From assembly GCF_011189575.1 (NCBI RefSeq), contig NZ_PUJW01000005.1, positions 182,297 to 246,296 on the forward strand: DNA of 64,000 nt. Direction: 5' to 3'. The notes below the pieces were generated by a model, which was given only the letters and a program-made list of their open reading frames with translations, was not told the DNA's origin and ran no database searches. Shown piece after piece: positions 33,744 to 42,510 of this stretch; positions within the stretch are counted from its first letter, which is position 1, and the number at the start of each line of letters is the position of its first letter. Source of the DNA: Photorhabdus cinerea. Its GTDB lineage: Bacteria > Pseudomonadota > Gammaproteobacteria > Enterobacterales > Enterobacteriaceae. The position numbers and the translations under genes were made by a program.

Positions 33744-34745
33744 TTAACGGTTTGCTACTTTCACCCGCAATGCTTGTTTTTCTGCATCACTGATAAAAGC
33801 GGTTTCCAGCCCATTTATTTGAGCCTGACGGATTTGAGCGGCGGATAAACCTGCGGCAGGGGCGGCAACTTCATATTCATGGCGAATTTCGATACCTTCA
33901 ACTGCCGGATCGTCTGTATTAATGGAAGCTAGAATTCCTTTTTCCAGAAATCTTTTTAGTGGATGCTCCAATAAAGAATTCACGGTGCTGGTTTGAAGGT
34001 TTGAAGTTAAACAGGTTTCAATACTAATACGCTGTTCAACCAAATAATCCATCAGGGTTGGATCAGTAATCGCTTTTACACCGTGACCAATACGAGTTGC
34101 ACCTAACTCACGAATGGCTTGCCAAATACTTTCAGCGCCCGCCGCTTCGCCGGCATGGACAGTTATTTGCCAGCCAGTATCACGAGCTTTAGTAAAATGA
34201 GATTGGAAAAGATGACCGGGGAAACCTAATTCATCACCCGCCAGATCCAGTGCAGTAATATGCTGGTGGTGAGCCAGCAAGCCAGCCAATTCCTGAGTAC
34301 AAGCTTTTTCACCAAAAGTCCTGCTTAGAATACCGATAAGGCGAATATCGATATCATTATTTTGGCGGGCGGAATGGATACCATCAATAACGGCTTCAAC
34401 AACCCCTTCAATAGGTAATTGATGTTTCATTGCCATGTAATATGGGGAAAAACGTAATTCTGCATAATCCAGACCAGCATTTACGGCATCTTCAACATTC
34501 TCGATAGCAACTCGACGACAAGCATCTAAATCAGCCAGTACTGCCACACCCCAATCCAGTTTTTGTAAAAAGCTAACGAGATCGGGTTCATTTCCAATAA
34601 CCTGTACATGAGGGCGCAGTAATTCCAGGTTATTAGCAGGAAGTTGAATATTATGCTGGTGGGCAAGATCTAAAATGGTTGCTGGCCGGATATTGCCGTC
34701 AAGATGGCGGTGTAAATCTGTCAATGGGAGCTGTATATCAATCAT
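33744..34745 (-). CDS. add: Adenosine deaminase
   Basis: A 333-residue purine salvage enzyme converting adenosine and deoxyadenosine to the inosine forms. Zinc ligands and catalytic residues are all present: LTDLHRHLDGN at the N-terminus, ITVHAGEAAG near 195 (His and the catalytic Glu), RIGHGVKAI near 218 and SINTDDPAV near 277. Length equals that of E. coli Add. It follows ydgA but is separated from it by a strong terminator. Confidence 0.97.
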   Translation of the reverse strand: MIDIQLPLTDLHRHLDGNIRPATILDLAHQHNIQLPANNLELLRPHVQVIGNEPDLVSFLQKLDWGVAVLADLDACRRVAIENVEDAVNAGLDYAELRFSPYYMAMKHQLPIEGVVEAVIDGIHSARQNNDIDIRLIGILSRTFGEKACTQELAGLLAHHQHITALDLAGDELGFPGHLFQSHFTKARDTGWQITVHAGEAAGAESIWQAIRELGATRIGHGVKAITDPTLMDYLVEQRISIETCLTSNLQTSTVNSLLEHPLKRFLEKGILASINTDDPAVEGIEIRHEYEVAAPAAGLSAAQIRQAQINGLETAFISDAEKQALRVKVANR

Positions 34746-34766
34746 ATTCCGGGTCCTTTTTTATAT

Positions 34767-34800
34767 AAAAAAGCCAGTCAAATTCGTTGACTGGCTTTTT
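34767..34800. terminator. Terminator between ydgA and add
   Basis: Stem GCCAGTCAA / TTGACTGGC with a five-base loop, flanked by A5 on one side and T5 on the other, so it can act in both directions. It lies just before the add ATG (34745), after the ydgA stop at 34823. Confidence 0.8.
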
Positions 34801-34822
34801 AACAAAAGCGTTTATGGTTGTT

Positions 34823-36373
34823 TTATTGTGCAGACTGCACATTGCCTTCTGCCTGTATATTTCCACTGCTGTGGGTATCATCTTCTGGCATCGTTTGCTC
34901 TGGTACTTCGTCATCATCAGAAGATTCGGATAAACCATATTCAGACAAGAACTTAGGTAAGGACATTTTCTCACCGTTCATTTCTATATTACCGTCTGCA
35001 TAGTTAAACTTGATGCTAATGGCGTTATTATCAACAGTGGTGATTTTAAACAATTTCCCCAGTTGTTCCAATTGTTCTACCTGTTGCTCCGCGTTTTCTT
35101 CAGCCCTGTTTTTATCCAGACCATTGACCAATGATGCTTGAGTGGCGAATTCAAGTATCATTGGTTTTGGTAATGTAACATTCAGAGACATATCCTGAAT
35201 CAAAGTGCGGATAGCTTCCTCTGTTTTCATTGAAGATAAGTTGTTTTTATCTTTCGGTAAGTCCTTCAGATTCACTTTGTAATTAATGGTGCTTTCACCT
35301 TTGGTATTCTTCCAGGTTAATGGCTCGATACCAAATTGCGGATTATTTTTCAGCAGGATAGGCAGATTAGAAAAGACAGCATCAATAATCTCTGCGTTTA
35401 CAGCATCGGGAGAGCGATAGTCAGAAGTGAGAGATTTGACTGAGGCATCATTATATGCTTGGGTAAATTTACGCACTGCTTCACCATCCAGACGATCCGC
35501 TGTAATAGCAAATGTCCCTGAACCAAAATCAATATTTTTTAGTTTGAAACCATCTAAGCTATACGTGATTTTCCCTTTCAGGTTCGTTTCGTCTTCACTG
35601 ATATTTGAACCCATTTTAAGGCCAGAGAGAACGATATCTTGGTTGCTGATACCTTTCAGAATGATTTCCTGAATTTTAATGTTTTGATCACCCACATAGA
35701 TATCAAATTTGCCCTTTTTATTGGACAGGTCTAAATCAACACCTTTAACAACGAAGTTTTCATCATTTTTGTTGATGGTCAGTTGGTCACTTTTTATTGT
35801 CAGTGAGATATCTTTCAGCTCGCGGCTGAGATCTGAAGTCAGTTTGGCGCCAGAAAAATTGAATTTAACGCCATCTTTTGCAAAATCGACGGGGATGATA
35901 TCAACATCAGAAATAACAGAGCCACTATAGCTGACACGAGAATCAGCCGTGAACAGGGATTTTCCTTTCGTGACTTCAAATAATGGTTTTAGAGCTTCAT
36001 TATTTTCCAATTTGGAATGAACGGAAGCCATGCTAGGAATAAGGACAAATTTCTTTATTTGTGCCAGCGGGAAAGGGCCATGATCAATCACAGATTTAAT
36101 TTCAATCCCATCACCCGGCTTGATTTCTGCGTTTTTAATACCTTCTTTAACCGTCAGGACAAGACGTACATCAGAACTAAACACTCCACGATGGAAATCT
36201 TTACTCTGTAATACTAAACCAGTTTCAGGGAATGCTTTTTCCAGCTCCGCATTTGCGTGGGCAACGGATTGGTCGATGTGTTGCTCGATTTTTTTACCGG
36301 TATACCACGAAGCCCCGGTCCAGATTGCACCCAAGGCAACAATAACGCCTACTGCCACTAACGATTTTTTCAT
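34823..36373 (-). CDS. ydgA: Periplasm-facing protein of the YdgA family (DUF945)
   Basis: A 516-residue protein with one N-terminal membrane anchor (KSLVAVGVIVALGAIWTGASWYTG) and a long beta-rich part. Family marks are the FHRGVFSSDVRLVL and GDGIEIKSVIDHGPFPL segments near residues 62-115. The C-terminal tail is acidic (ESSDDDEVPEQTMPEDD). The role is not known. In enterobacteria it neighbours manA, and here it follows manA by 135 bases on the same strand. Confidence 0.87.
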   Translation of the reverse strand: MKKSLVAVGVIVALGAIWTGASWYTGKKIEQHIDQSVAHANAELEKAFPETGLVLQSKDFHRGVFSSDVRLVLTVKEGIKNAEIKPGDGIEIKSVIDHGPFPLAQIKKFVLIPSMASVHSKLENNEALKPLFEVTKGKSLFTADSRVSYSGSVISDVDIIPVDFAKDGVKFNFSGAKLTSDLSRELKDISLTIKSDQLTINKNDENFVVKGVDLDLSNKKGKFDIYVGDQNIKIQEIILKGISNQDIVLSGLKMGSNISEDETNLKGKITYSLDGFKLKNIDFGSGTFAITADRLDGEAVRKFTQAYNDASVKSLTSDYRSPDAVNAEIIDAVFSNLPILLKNNPQFGIEPLTWKNTKGESTINYKVNLKDLPKDKNNLSSMKTEEAIRTLIQDMSLNVTLPKPMILEFATQASLVNGLDKNRAEENAEQQVEQLEQLGKLFKITTVDNNAISIKFNYADGNIEMNGEKMSLPKFLSEYGLSESSDDDEVPEQTMPEDDTHSSGNIQAEGNVQSAQ

Positions 36374-36508
36374 AATGGAAATCCATCCTTTTAGTACATA
36401 TTTGCAAATAATAGGTACTCTTCTAGTATAAAAATGGCTGTTAACATAGCTTGAAATTTAAGTCGCATTTAACAGCCTGTGAATAAGCTTTAAACCCAGA
36501 TTAGCGTA

Positions 36509-37684
36509 TTATTGATTAAAAATCCGAGCAGTCAAACCATAACCGTGAATAATCACAATTTTCTCGGCAGCAGATATAAATGCTGATTCACCTGGGGAAA
36601 TCCTTAATTGGTGTTCGCCAGATTGTATAACTGTTTGACCTTCAATACAAAAAACAATCGATGCTGAATTGTTCTCAAGAGTAATTGGCTGTTCTGATAA
36701 AGGATAAATGGAAAATGCAAAATCATTGATGGGAACAGGGAAGGTTTGCGCTGTTTTTTGCTGTTTTGGTAAGGTTAATAATGTGTTTACTGGTTTTGAT
36801 ACAAAATCAAGATTTGCCATTAACTCTGGAATGTCTATGTGTTTATTGGTCAATCCAGCCCGCAAGACATTATCTGAGTTTGCCATGACTTCAAGAGCAA
36901 CACCTTCCAGATAAGCGTGAGGTGTACGAGCGTATAAAAACATTGCTTGACCTGGCTCAAGTTCAATAACATTTAGTAAAAGTGGGGTAAACAGACCATT
37001 GTCGTCAGGATAAAACTCCGCCATTTTTTTTATGGTATCCCAGGGTTCTCCGATGCGGCTGTTTAATGCTGACTTTAATACGCCAAGAGCCAGCTGTTTT
37101 TGTTTGCCGCTCATATTGAGTAATTGGCAAAATAAAAAAGCAAGATTTTGTTCATCCGGTTTTTGGATAAAAAATCGAATCTTGGGATGCGCTGCAGTAA
37201 CAAATTCCAGTAATTGTACGATTTCGTTTAATGGCCGAAATCCATTGATTGCCCGGAAAGAGGTCAGGGCATAAACCAACTCGGGCTTATGGTTATCATC
37301 TTTGTAATTTCTTTCAGGTGAATCCAGTGGAATACCCACGGCATTCTCTTTGGCAAAACCCTCTTCTGCGGATTTTTTATCAGGATGAACCTGAATAGAG
37401 AGCGGTTGTGCTGCACACAAAATTTTAAATAAGAAAGGTAAGCGGTGAAATTGATCTGCAACCTCTTTCCCCAAATATTTTTCTGGATCACTGGCTATTA
37501 ATTCATTTAGGGCAACTGGTTTCCCCGTTTCAGGATTGACTACAATCGAACTGCTTTTAGGATGAGCGCCCATCCATAATTCAGCCATTGGCAGATTATC
37601 TGGATTTTCAACACCATAAATATCGGTGAGGGAGGTTTGGCTTCCCCAGGAATAGTGTTGGATCTGATTTATCATCTTAAACAT
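36509..37684 (-). CDS. manA: Mannose-6-phosphate isomerase
   Basis: A 391-residue zinc enzyme linking fructose-6-phosphate and mannose-6-phosphate. The start at 37684 (MFKMINQIQHYSWGSQTSL) aligns with E. coli ManA. Conserved parts are PMAELWMGAHPKSSS near 32, the zinc-binding LSIQVHPDKKSAEEGF near 95, NDDNHKPEL-like DDNHKPELVYAL near 130, and ARTPHAYLEGVALEVMANSDNVLRAGLTNKHID near 255-285. Confidence 0.96.
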   Translation of the reverse strand: MFKMINQIQHYSWGSQTSLTDIYGVENPDNLPMAELWMGAHPKSSSIVVNPETGKPVALNELIASDPEKYLGKEVADQFHRLPFLFKILCAAQPLSIQVHPDKKSAEEGFAKENAVGIPLDSPERNYKDDNHKPELVYALTSFRAINGFRPLNEIVQLLEFVTAAHPKIRFFIQKPDEQNLAFLFCQLLNMSGKQKQLALGVLKSALNSRIGEPWDTIKKMAEFYPDDNGLFTPLLLNVIELEPGQAMFLYARTPHAYLEGVALEVMANSDNVLRAGLTNKHIDIPELMANLDFVSKPVNTLLTLPKQQKTAQTFPVPINDFAFSIYPLSEQPITLENNSASIVFCIEGQTVIQSGEHQLRISPGESAFISAAEKIVIIHGYGLTARIFNQ

Positions 37685-37795
37685 GACCGTTACTCTCTTT
37701 TTTTAAAATCAATCTATTTCCTTGCGACTACAATACGATAAACACGACTTGGTCGGCATAATCAGGAACTAATATATGGCATAATAACAGAATGC

Positions 37796-37882
37796 TATAC
37801 CCAATAGATTTCAATTTGCAGCGCGGCGGTAAGTGAACGCAGCCAACAAAGCAACAACTTGAAAGATGAAGGGGATAGGTAT
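37796..37882. repeat. Photorhabdus-type dispersed palindromic repeat upstream of fumC
   Basis: Begins TATACCCAATAGATTTCAA and ends CTTGAAAGATGAAGGGGATA plus GGTATA, with inverted ends and a GC-richer centre (GCAGCGCGGCGGTAAGTGAA). I recall this sequence family as a common intergenic repeat in Photorhabdus and relatives. It is short and non-coding, like a MITE. Confidence 0.7.
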
Positions 37883-37916
37883 ATTCGATTATTCTGTGTG
37901 TTAAGGAGAGATAGTA

Positions 37917-39311
37917 ATGGCAGCCACTCGCATTGAAAAAGACTCAATGGGGCCTATCGAAGTACCTGCTGACCAATTATGGGGAGCGCAAACTCAACGC
38001 TCGCTGGAGCATTTCCGCATTTCGCAGGAGAAAATGCCGGTTGCATTGATCCACGCTCTGGCATTAACCAAACAGGCTGCGGCCAGTGTAAATATGGGTT
38101 TGGGCCTTTTGCCGAAAGAACGGGGTGAAGCAATTATTGCTGCCGCAAAAGAAGTGCTGGAAGGTAAACATCCAACAGAATTTCCGCTTGCTATCTGGCA
38201 GACCGGTTCCGGAACACAAAGTAACATGAATATGAACGAAGTGTTGGCGAACCGGGGGAGCGAGATCCTTGGCGGGATACGAGGGAGCGAACGTCTTATC
38301 CATCCTAACGATGATGTCAATAAGAGCCAGAGTTCTAACGACGTTTTCCCAACCGCAATGCATGTTGCCGCAGTTATCGCGCTGCGTGATCACCTTATCC
38401 CTGAGCTGAAAGTATTACAAAAAACACTGGCTGATAAAGCTGACGCTTACAAGGGTATCGTCAAAATTGGGCGTACTCATTTGCAAGATGCGACGCCACT
38501 AACACTTGGTCAGGAAATTTCCGGCTGGGCAGCCATGCTGACTCATAACCTGAAGCACATTGAAGACAGTATTCCTCATGTTTGCGAACTGGCGCTGGGG
38601 GGAACTGCTGTAGGTACAGGTCTGAATACACATCCTGAATATGCTGTTCGTGTTGCTAAGAAGCTGGCTGAATTAACTCACCATCCGTTTGTGACTGCAC
38701 CAAATAAATTTGAGGCTCTGGCTACCTGTGATGCATTAGTTCATTCACATGGTGCACTGAAAGGTCTGGCGGCTTCAATGATGAAAATTGCCAACGATGT
38801 TCGCTGGCTAGCTTCCGGGCCACGCTGTGGTATCGGTGAAATTTCAATTCCTGAAAACGAACCAGGCAGCTCAATCATGCCGGGTAAAGTTAACCCGACT
38901 CAGTGTGAAGCAGTCACTATGCTTTGTGCCCAAGTGATGGGTAATGATGTTGCTATTAATATTGGTGGTGCATCTGGTAATTTTGAACTGAACGTGTTCC
39001 GCCCGATGGTTATTGATAACTTCCTGCAATCTATCCGCTTACTGGCTGATGGTATGCGTAGCTTCAATGAGCATTGTGCTGTAGGTATCGAGCCTAACCG
39101 TGAGCGTATCACTCAATTGCTGAATGAATCTCTGATGCTGGTAACCGCGCTGAATACGCATATCGGTTATGACAAAGCAGCCGAAATTGCTAAGAAAGCG
39201 CATAAAGAAGGGCTGACACTGAAACAATCAGCCATGAAACTGGGTTATCTGACAGAAGCTGAGTTTGACGAGTGGGTTCGTCCTGAAGATATGGTTGGCA
39301 GCTTGAAATAA
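37917..39311 (+). CDS. fumC: Fumarase C (class II)
   Basis: A 464-residue oxygen-stable fumarase of the TCA cycle. The class signature GSSIMPGKVNP is present near residue 318, with TGSGTQSNMNMNEVLANR near 98 and HPNDDVNKSQSSNDVFPTAMH near 128, which form the active site. GGAGAG precedes the ATG. In E. coli fumC is also next to tus, and manA is close by, so the whole block is syntenic. Confidence 0.98.
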   Translation: MAATRIEKDSMGPIEVPADQLWGAQTQRSLEHFRISQEKMPVALIHALALTKQAAASVNMGLGLLPKERGEAIIAAAKEVLEGKHPTEFPLAIWQTGSGTQSNMNMNEVLANRGSEILGGIRGSERLIHPNDDVNKSQSSNDVFPTAMHVAAVIALRDHLIPELKVLQKTLADKADAYKGIVKIGRTHLQDATPLTLGQEISGWAAMLTHNLKHIEDSIPHVCELALGGTAVGTGLNTHPEYAVRVAKKLAELTHHPFVTAPNKFEALATCDALVHSHGALKGLAASMMKIANDVRWLASGPRCGIGEISIPENEPGSSIMPGKVNPTQCEAVTMLCAQVMGNDVAINIGGASGNFELNVFRPMVIDNFLQSIRLLADGMRSFNEHCAVGIEPNRERITQLLNESLMLVTALNTHIGYDKAAEIAKKAHKEGLTLKQSAMKLGYLTEAEFDEWVRPEDMVGSLK

Positions 39312-39335
39312 TTGCTGCTTTTACTATGAAAAACT

Positions 39336-39364
39336 AACCGGAGGCGGGTGCTCCGGTTTTTTGT
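39336..39364 (+). terminator. fumC terminator
   Basis: Stem AACCGGAG / CTCCGGTT with a seven-base loop, followed by a T run, 24 bases after the fumC stop. A textbook intrinsic terminator on the plus strand. Confidence 0.85.
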
Positions 39365-39383
39365 TTTACTATCTCATCTCAGA

Positions 39384-39854
39384 TTATTTTTTTGCTTTTA
39401 CTAATCGAGAATCAATGCCGAAATCAAGGTGTTTAACCGTATTGATATACTTATGAAAATCTTTTGCCATGGGATTCAACATGACATTATTTTCGTAGGG
39501 GACGATGGCAGAGGGAACCATCAGACCAATGGAATGACTAACTTCGAACCATTCACTGCCTATTTCCATTGTACAAGCAGGAGGTATGGGATCATTCCAA
39601 TCAAGCGGTAATGTATCAATGTTTAAAATATCAATTTGGTTTTCAGGGATATCGATACTTAACAGCGAAAAATTAGCGAGAAGCTCATCGTCTCCTACAT
39701 GGACAAGGACTTCCAGCACAGCAAGAGAAATAGAAGTGGCGACATAGACCGCTGGTCTTCCTATATTGTGCCAGCGGCCACCATACAGTTTTGCCCCTGT
39801 ACCGCTCCAGGCTGATTCGACATACTTTGAACGGGTAAGTCGGTATAGGATCAC
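39384..39854 (-). CDS. RES-domain toxin (NAD+ phosphorylase type)
   Basis: A 156-residue RES-family toxin. Known members degrade NAD+ in the cell. Conserved residues are visible in YRLTRSKYVESAWSGTGAKLYGGRWHNIGRPAVYVATSISLAVLEVLVH: the Arg in GGRW, the Tyr in AVY and the Glu in VLEVLVH. The later SxxVP.E.N pattern (VPSAIVPYENNVMLNP) is intact. Its start overlaps the stop of the antitoxin gene by four bases. Confidence 0.9.
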   Translation of the reverse strand: MILYRLTRSKYVESAWSGTGAKLYGGRWHNIGRPAVYVATSISLAVLEVLVHVGDDELLANFSLLSIDIPENQIDILNIDTLPLDWNDPIPPACTMEIGSEWFEVSHSIGLMVPSAIVPYENNVMLNPMAKDFHKYINTVKHLDFGIDSRLVKAKK

Positions 39855-40300
39855 GATACAATCCCGTGCTCAATTCTGCCTATGAGATTTATTACATCTA
39901 GTGCTCCACTTTCTGTATTGAGCATTGATTCAGGTGTTACGTATCCTAAACCACGGATCGGGCGCTTCATCCATTGAGTTGCTTTATCTTTGTCACCGTT
40001 AAACAAATCTACAGCGTGGTCCATTACACGAACGAATCGGGCAATCCGCTGGCTTTCATCAGCCGTGAATTTACCTTTACTTGAACAGCGTCTTGAATAG
40101 CTGCGTATTTGAATACCAGCAATCCGCAGAATATCTCCTTTACCAAATGTTGACCAATTTTGTATTTTCTCAACTATCGTTACGGGTAACCCTTCGTTTA
40201 ATACTGCATTCAAATGTGGCCCACTGCTTGAAGGGAAACCCACTGTTTGCCAAAGTGGGGGAGGACTTTGGACTTTATGGCTTGGTGTAAAAACTTGCAT
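39851..40300 (-). CDS. Xre/MbcA/ParS-type antitoxin
   Basis: The partner of the RES toxin. I start it at the ATG at 40300 (MQVFTPSHKVQSPP), since GAGG lies five bases upstream; the longer frame from 40318 would place its start inside the operator. The C-terminal DUF2384-type domain (RIARFVRVMDHAVDLFNGDKDKATQWMKRPIRGLGYVTPESML) binds the toxin; the N-terminal helix-turn-helix part (IQNWSTFGKGDILRIAGI) binds the promoter. Confidence 0.88.
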   Translation of the reverse strand: MQVFTPSHKVQSPPPLWQTVGFPSSSGPHLNAVLNEGLPVTIVEKIQNWSTFGKGDILRIAGIQIRSYSRRCSSKGKFTADESQRIARFVRVMDHAVDLFNGDKDKATQWMKRPIRGLGYVTPESMLNTESGALDVINLIGRIEHGIVS

Positions 40301-40312
40301 AAGCACCTCGTT

Positions 40313-40358
40313 GGTCATCTGTCAATTTTATGATAGACAGATGACCTGATTAGGTCAA
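40313..40358 (-). promoter_or_regulatory. Promoter and operator of the Xre-RES operon
   Basis: A perfect 11-bp inverted repeat GGTCATCTGTC / GACAGATGACC (40313-40323 and 40336-40346, 12-base spacer) lies directly before the antitoxin ribosome site. On the minus strand TTGACC (40358-40353) and TATCAT (40335-40330) are spaced by 17 bases, a near-consensus sigma-70 promoter. The repeat overlaps both the spacer and the start of transcription, which fits autorepression by the toxin-antitoxin complex. Confidence 0.8.
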
Positions 40359-40429
40359 ATAACAAGTGATTTGAGGGGCCAATTATAGTAGTTGCATGTA
40401 TATACATACAGTTATATTTATCTTAAAAT

Positions 40430-40578
40430 GAAGGGGCTGATGTGCAAGGGCATAACAGCATTACAGGCGGCGGGACTCGTCGTTTTTGCCCACGGAAGCC
40501 AGTGTAAATCCGCCATAAAGACGGTTGCGGCCTGAGAAGTGGGAAGCCTCGCCGTTTTTTACGGCGGGGAGCAGTCAC
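40430..40578 (+). mobile_element. Relic of an IS200/IS605-family tnpB 3' end with omega-RNA-like tail
   Basis: The plus strand encodes GADVQGHNSITGGGTRRFCP and then RKPV and a stop at 40507, resembling TnpB C-terminal tails. The following 70 bases end in a stem CCTCGCCGT / ACGGCGGGG (40548-40569) and GAGCAGTCAC, the usual right end of such elements and the 3' part of the guide (omega) RNA. No transposase body remains. Confidence 0.65.
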
Positions 40579-40607
40579 ATAAGTCAAACTTACATGAGAA
40601 TTACATA

Positions 40608-40979
40608 ATGACAATATCCTCTAAACCTAACCTTCAACTTGTCTACGTATCTGATATTGAACGTTCGACGGCCTTCTACCAGATACTGTTCAATTCTGAA
40701 CCGGTGTTTTCGAGTCCCCGTTATGTGGCATTTTCTGCTGGCGGCGAAGCATTGTTTGCTATTTGGTCGGGTGGAACCAAGCCAGATGTTGCTGTCCCGC
40801 GGTTCTCTGAGATCGGTATTATGTTGCCATCCGGCGAAGATGTAAATCGCCTATTTGCGGAATGGCAGAAGAACCCCGACATCAAGATTGTGCAGGAACC
40901 TTACACTGAAGTTTTTGGTCGTACTTTCCTTGCAGAAGATCCCGATGGTCATATTATTCGGGTATGCCCTTTGGATTAG
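40608..40979 (+). CDS. VOC-superfamily protein (glyoxalase/dioxygenase type)
   Basis: A 123-residue single VOC module (MTISSKPNLQLVYVSDIERS onward). The beta-alpha-beta-beta-beta repeat is clear: LVYVSDIERSTAFYQILFNSEPVF, then FSEIGIMLPSGEDVNRLFAEW and the closing FLAEDPDGHIIRVCPLD. The metal ligands normally supplied by the first strand (His) appear absent, so it may be a binding protein (such as an antibiotic binder) rather than an enzyme. I chose the ATG at 40608; the longer frame from 40539 reads through the mobile-element end. Confidence 0.8.
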   Translation: MTISSKPNLQLVYVSDIERSTAFYQILFNSEPVFSSPRYVAFSAGGEALFAIWSGGTKPDVAVPRFSEIGIMLPSGEDVNRLFAEWQKNPDIKIVQEPYTEVFGRTFLAEDPDGHIIRVCPLD

Positions 40980-41020
40980 GATTACTTCCAGGCTAATTTC
41001 TTCTAAAGAAATTATTCTTT

Positions 41021-41045
41021 TGCAGGGCAAGTAAATTGCCCTGCA
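41021..41045. terminator. Bidirectional terminator between the VOC gene and tus
   Basis: Perfect 10-bp stem TGCAGGGCAA / TTGCCCTGCA with a five-base loop, preceded by a T-rich run, between two convergent genes. Confidence 0.75.
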
Positions 41046-41067
41046 ATGACTGCTGGTTGCCTTTCAT

Positions 41068-41994
41068 TTAAATTTCACGATATAAATGTAGTCTGGAAAT
41101 AATCAGTTCCAGTGGTTTAGCCTTGGGTTTATAGCGATGCACTATTGTATTAACATCGTAATCACTAAGTTCACCTATCTTTGGTTTATTATCACCATAG
41201 TTAACATAAAACGCAATTATTGGTAGAGGACAAGCATATTGCACTTGCTTTTGTTGATCGGCATACCAGACTCGTGCGATAGGTTGCACTTTTACTGGGC
41301 GTTTTATTTTTAAAACCACATCATCGGACAATTTTTTTATATCGGTGATTTCTCTGGCAACTAATTCTGCCCATTGTTCCCGGGAATAAGGGGAAATTGC
41401 ACGACCAGAGTGATAACTTTTCTCCAAACGTTGCAGGATTTGATTTTTTGTGACTTTATTGATGATGTTTTTATTTGCCCAACCAAAACGAACGGAATCA
41501 GGATTGAGAAGGGGAGTGATGGTTCTATAGGCGTTTAGTGTAATCAACCCATGTAATTGATTATGAACAAACTCAAATCGTTGCTCTTTATTCACACCAG
41601 ATTGAATGGTTACGATATGTTCAAGCTCTGCTTTTAACTTATTAATTTCTTCAATCAAAAGTAAAGCAGAGTGATATTGTGGTTGGTTCACAGAAAAACA
41701 TAATACACCAGGAAGGCGAACAGCCGCTTTACTGCTGATATTTTGATTATTGTGATGGATAAATAGCTTCAGATAATGGCTTAAACCTAAATCTAATGCT
41801 TCATTATCTGTCGTTTTATTAACCGTTATTTCTGTTATTGGATCATGTTCACTGCCTTTTTCTACATCTGGCAGAACAAACACATGGGCGGCCAATAAAG
41901 AGTAGCTGTGAAGGAGTTCATGCAGTTGCCTCAATTTATTCTCTTGCTTTTGAAAACAACGATTCAAATCTTCAATTGATAAATATTTACTCAT
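41068..41994 (-). CDS. tus: Replication terminus site-binding protein Tus
   Basis: A 308-residue Tus protein that binds Ter sites and blocks replication forks moving in one direction. It matches E. coli Tus along its length: SSKAAVRLPGVLC near 87-99, ITLNAYRTIT near 151-160, RFGWANKNII near 169-178, KIKRPVKVQPIARVWY near 229-244 and LIISRLHLY at the end. Key residues fall at identical positions: K89, F140, H144, G149, A173, R198 and Q250; F140 and H144 form the pocket that holds the flipped C6 base in the locked complex. It lies downstream of fumC as in E. coli. Confidence 0.96.
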   Translation of the reverse strand: MSKYLSIEDLNRCFQKQENKLRQLHELLHSYSLLAAHVFVLPDVEKGSEHDPITEITVNKTTDNEALDLGLSHYLKLFIHHNNQNISSKAAVRLPGVLCFSVNQPQYHSALLLIEEINKLKAELEHIVTIQSGVNKEQRFEFVHNQLHGLITLNAYRTITPLLNPDSVRFGWANKNIINKVTKNQILQRLEKSYHSGRAISPYSREQWAELVAREITDIKKLSDDVVLKIKRPVKVQPIARVWYADQQKQVQYACPLPIIAFYVNYGDNKPKIGELSDYDVNTIVHRYKPKAKPLELIISRLHLYREI

Positions 41995-42007
41995 ATGAAT
42001 AACAAAA

Positions 42008-42023
42008 TTAGTTACAACATACT
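42008..42023 (-). promoter_or_regulatory. Ter site overlapping the tus upstream region
   Basis: The minus strand reads AGTATGTTGTAACTAA, identical to the E. coli Ter core (AGnATGTTGTAAYKAA). It begins 14 bases before the tus start codon, the same arrangement as TerB in E. coli, where Tus represses its own gene. The conserved G6 end faces higher coordinates, so by the E. coli rule forks coming from the right are stopped and forks from the left pass. Confidence 0.93.
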
Positions 42024-42510
42024 TTTAATTATAGAATAAAAAGTGCAAAATTCAAGCTCCTCAGTAGTATTCTGAGATAGTAACCAAGTAACTAATTCAT
42101 TTAGAACTTGAAAGGAAGAAAATACAGAGAGTTAAGAAACGTGCATGGGACACTGTGAACGTGGCAGACTGAGATCGGTACGGTTGCTCCGGCACAAAAT
42201 GGGCTGATGTAGTCAGCCTGATTAACAGGCTGGGGGGAAGATCAAGAATGGCAACGGATCTCACTCCGGAAGTTTATCCCCATGTACTCAGTTTATCAGA
42301 CTCATCCTGAATAGATAACGCCGGACAGCAACAAAAACAAGTTTTGTTGCTGTCCGGCGTTGTTCAACGGGCAAAGAGTTACTATGCAAAAGGCCGAAAT
42401 GAGGGCAGTAGGAACGCCCAGTGCCAAGCCGACAACTTGGGATAGTGGCCAGCTACCCCATTCTAAATGTCTATACTGTATGCTATTTGGCAAAAGCAGC
42501 AAGAAATAAA
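42024..42510. other. Gene-free region with a GC-rich island
   Basis: About 490 bases between tus and the toxin gene. Bases 42130-42460 are clearly more GC rich than the surroundings and contain only short frames that look artificial. The segment GGCCAGCTACCCC near 42447 resembles GACCAGCTACCCGG at 32014. It could be a mobile-element relic or a structured RNA; I cannot tell which. Confidence 0.4.
42317..42361. terminator. Perfect 20-bp hairpin in the gene-free region
   Basis: Arms AACGCCGGACAGCAACAAAA (42317-42336) and its exact complement (42342-42361) with a five-base loop. No T run follows on either strand, so it is not a standard terminator. It may be an element end, a structured RNA or a protein site. 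Confidence 0.5.

Noticed and set aside
40423..40614. Minus-strand frame of 63 codons in the TnpB relic
   Set aside because: It reads across the hairpin of the element end and has no protein-like features.
42302..42502. Minus-strand frame of 66 codons through the 20-bp hairpin
   Set aside because: It is made largely of the hairpin arms and has no ribosome site.
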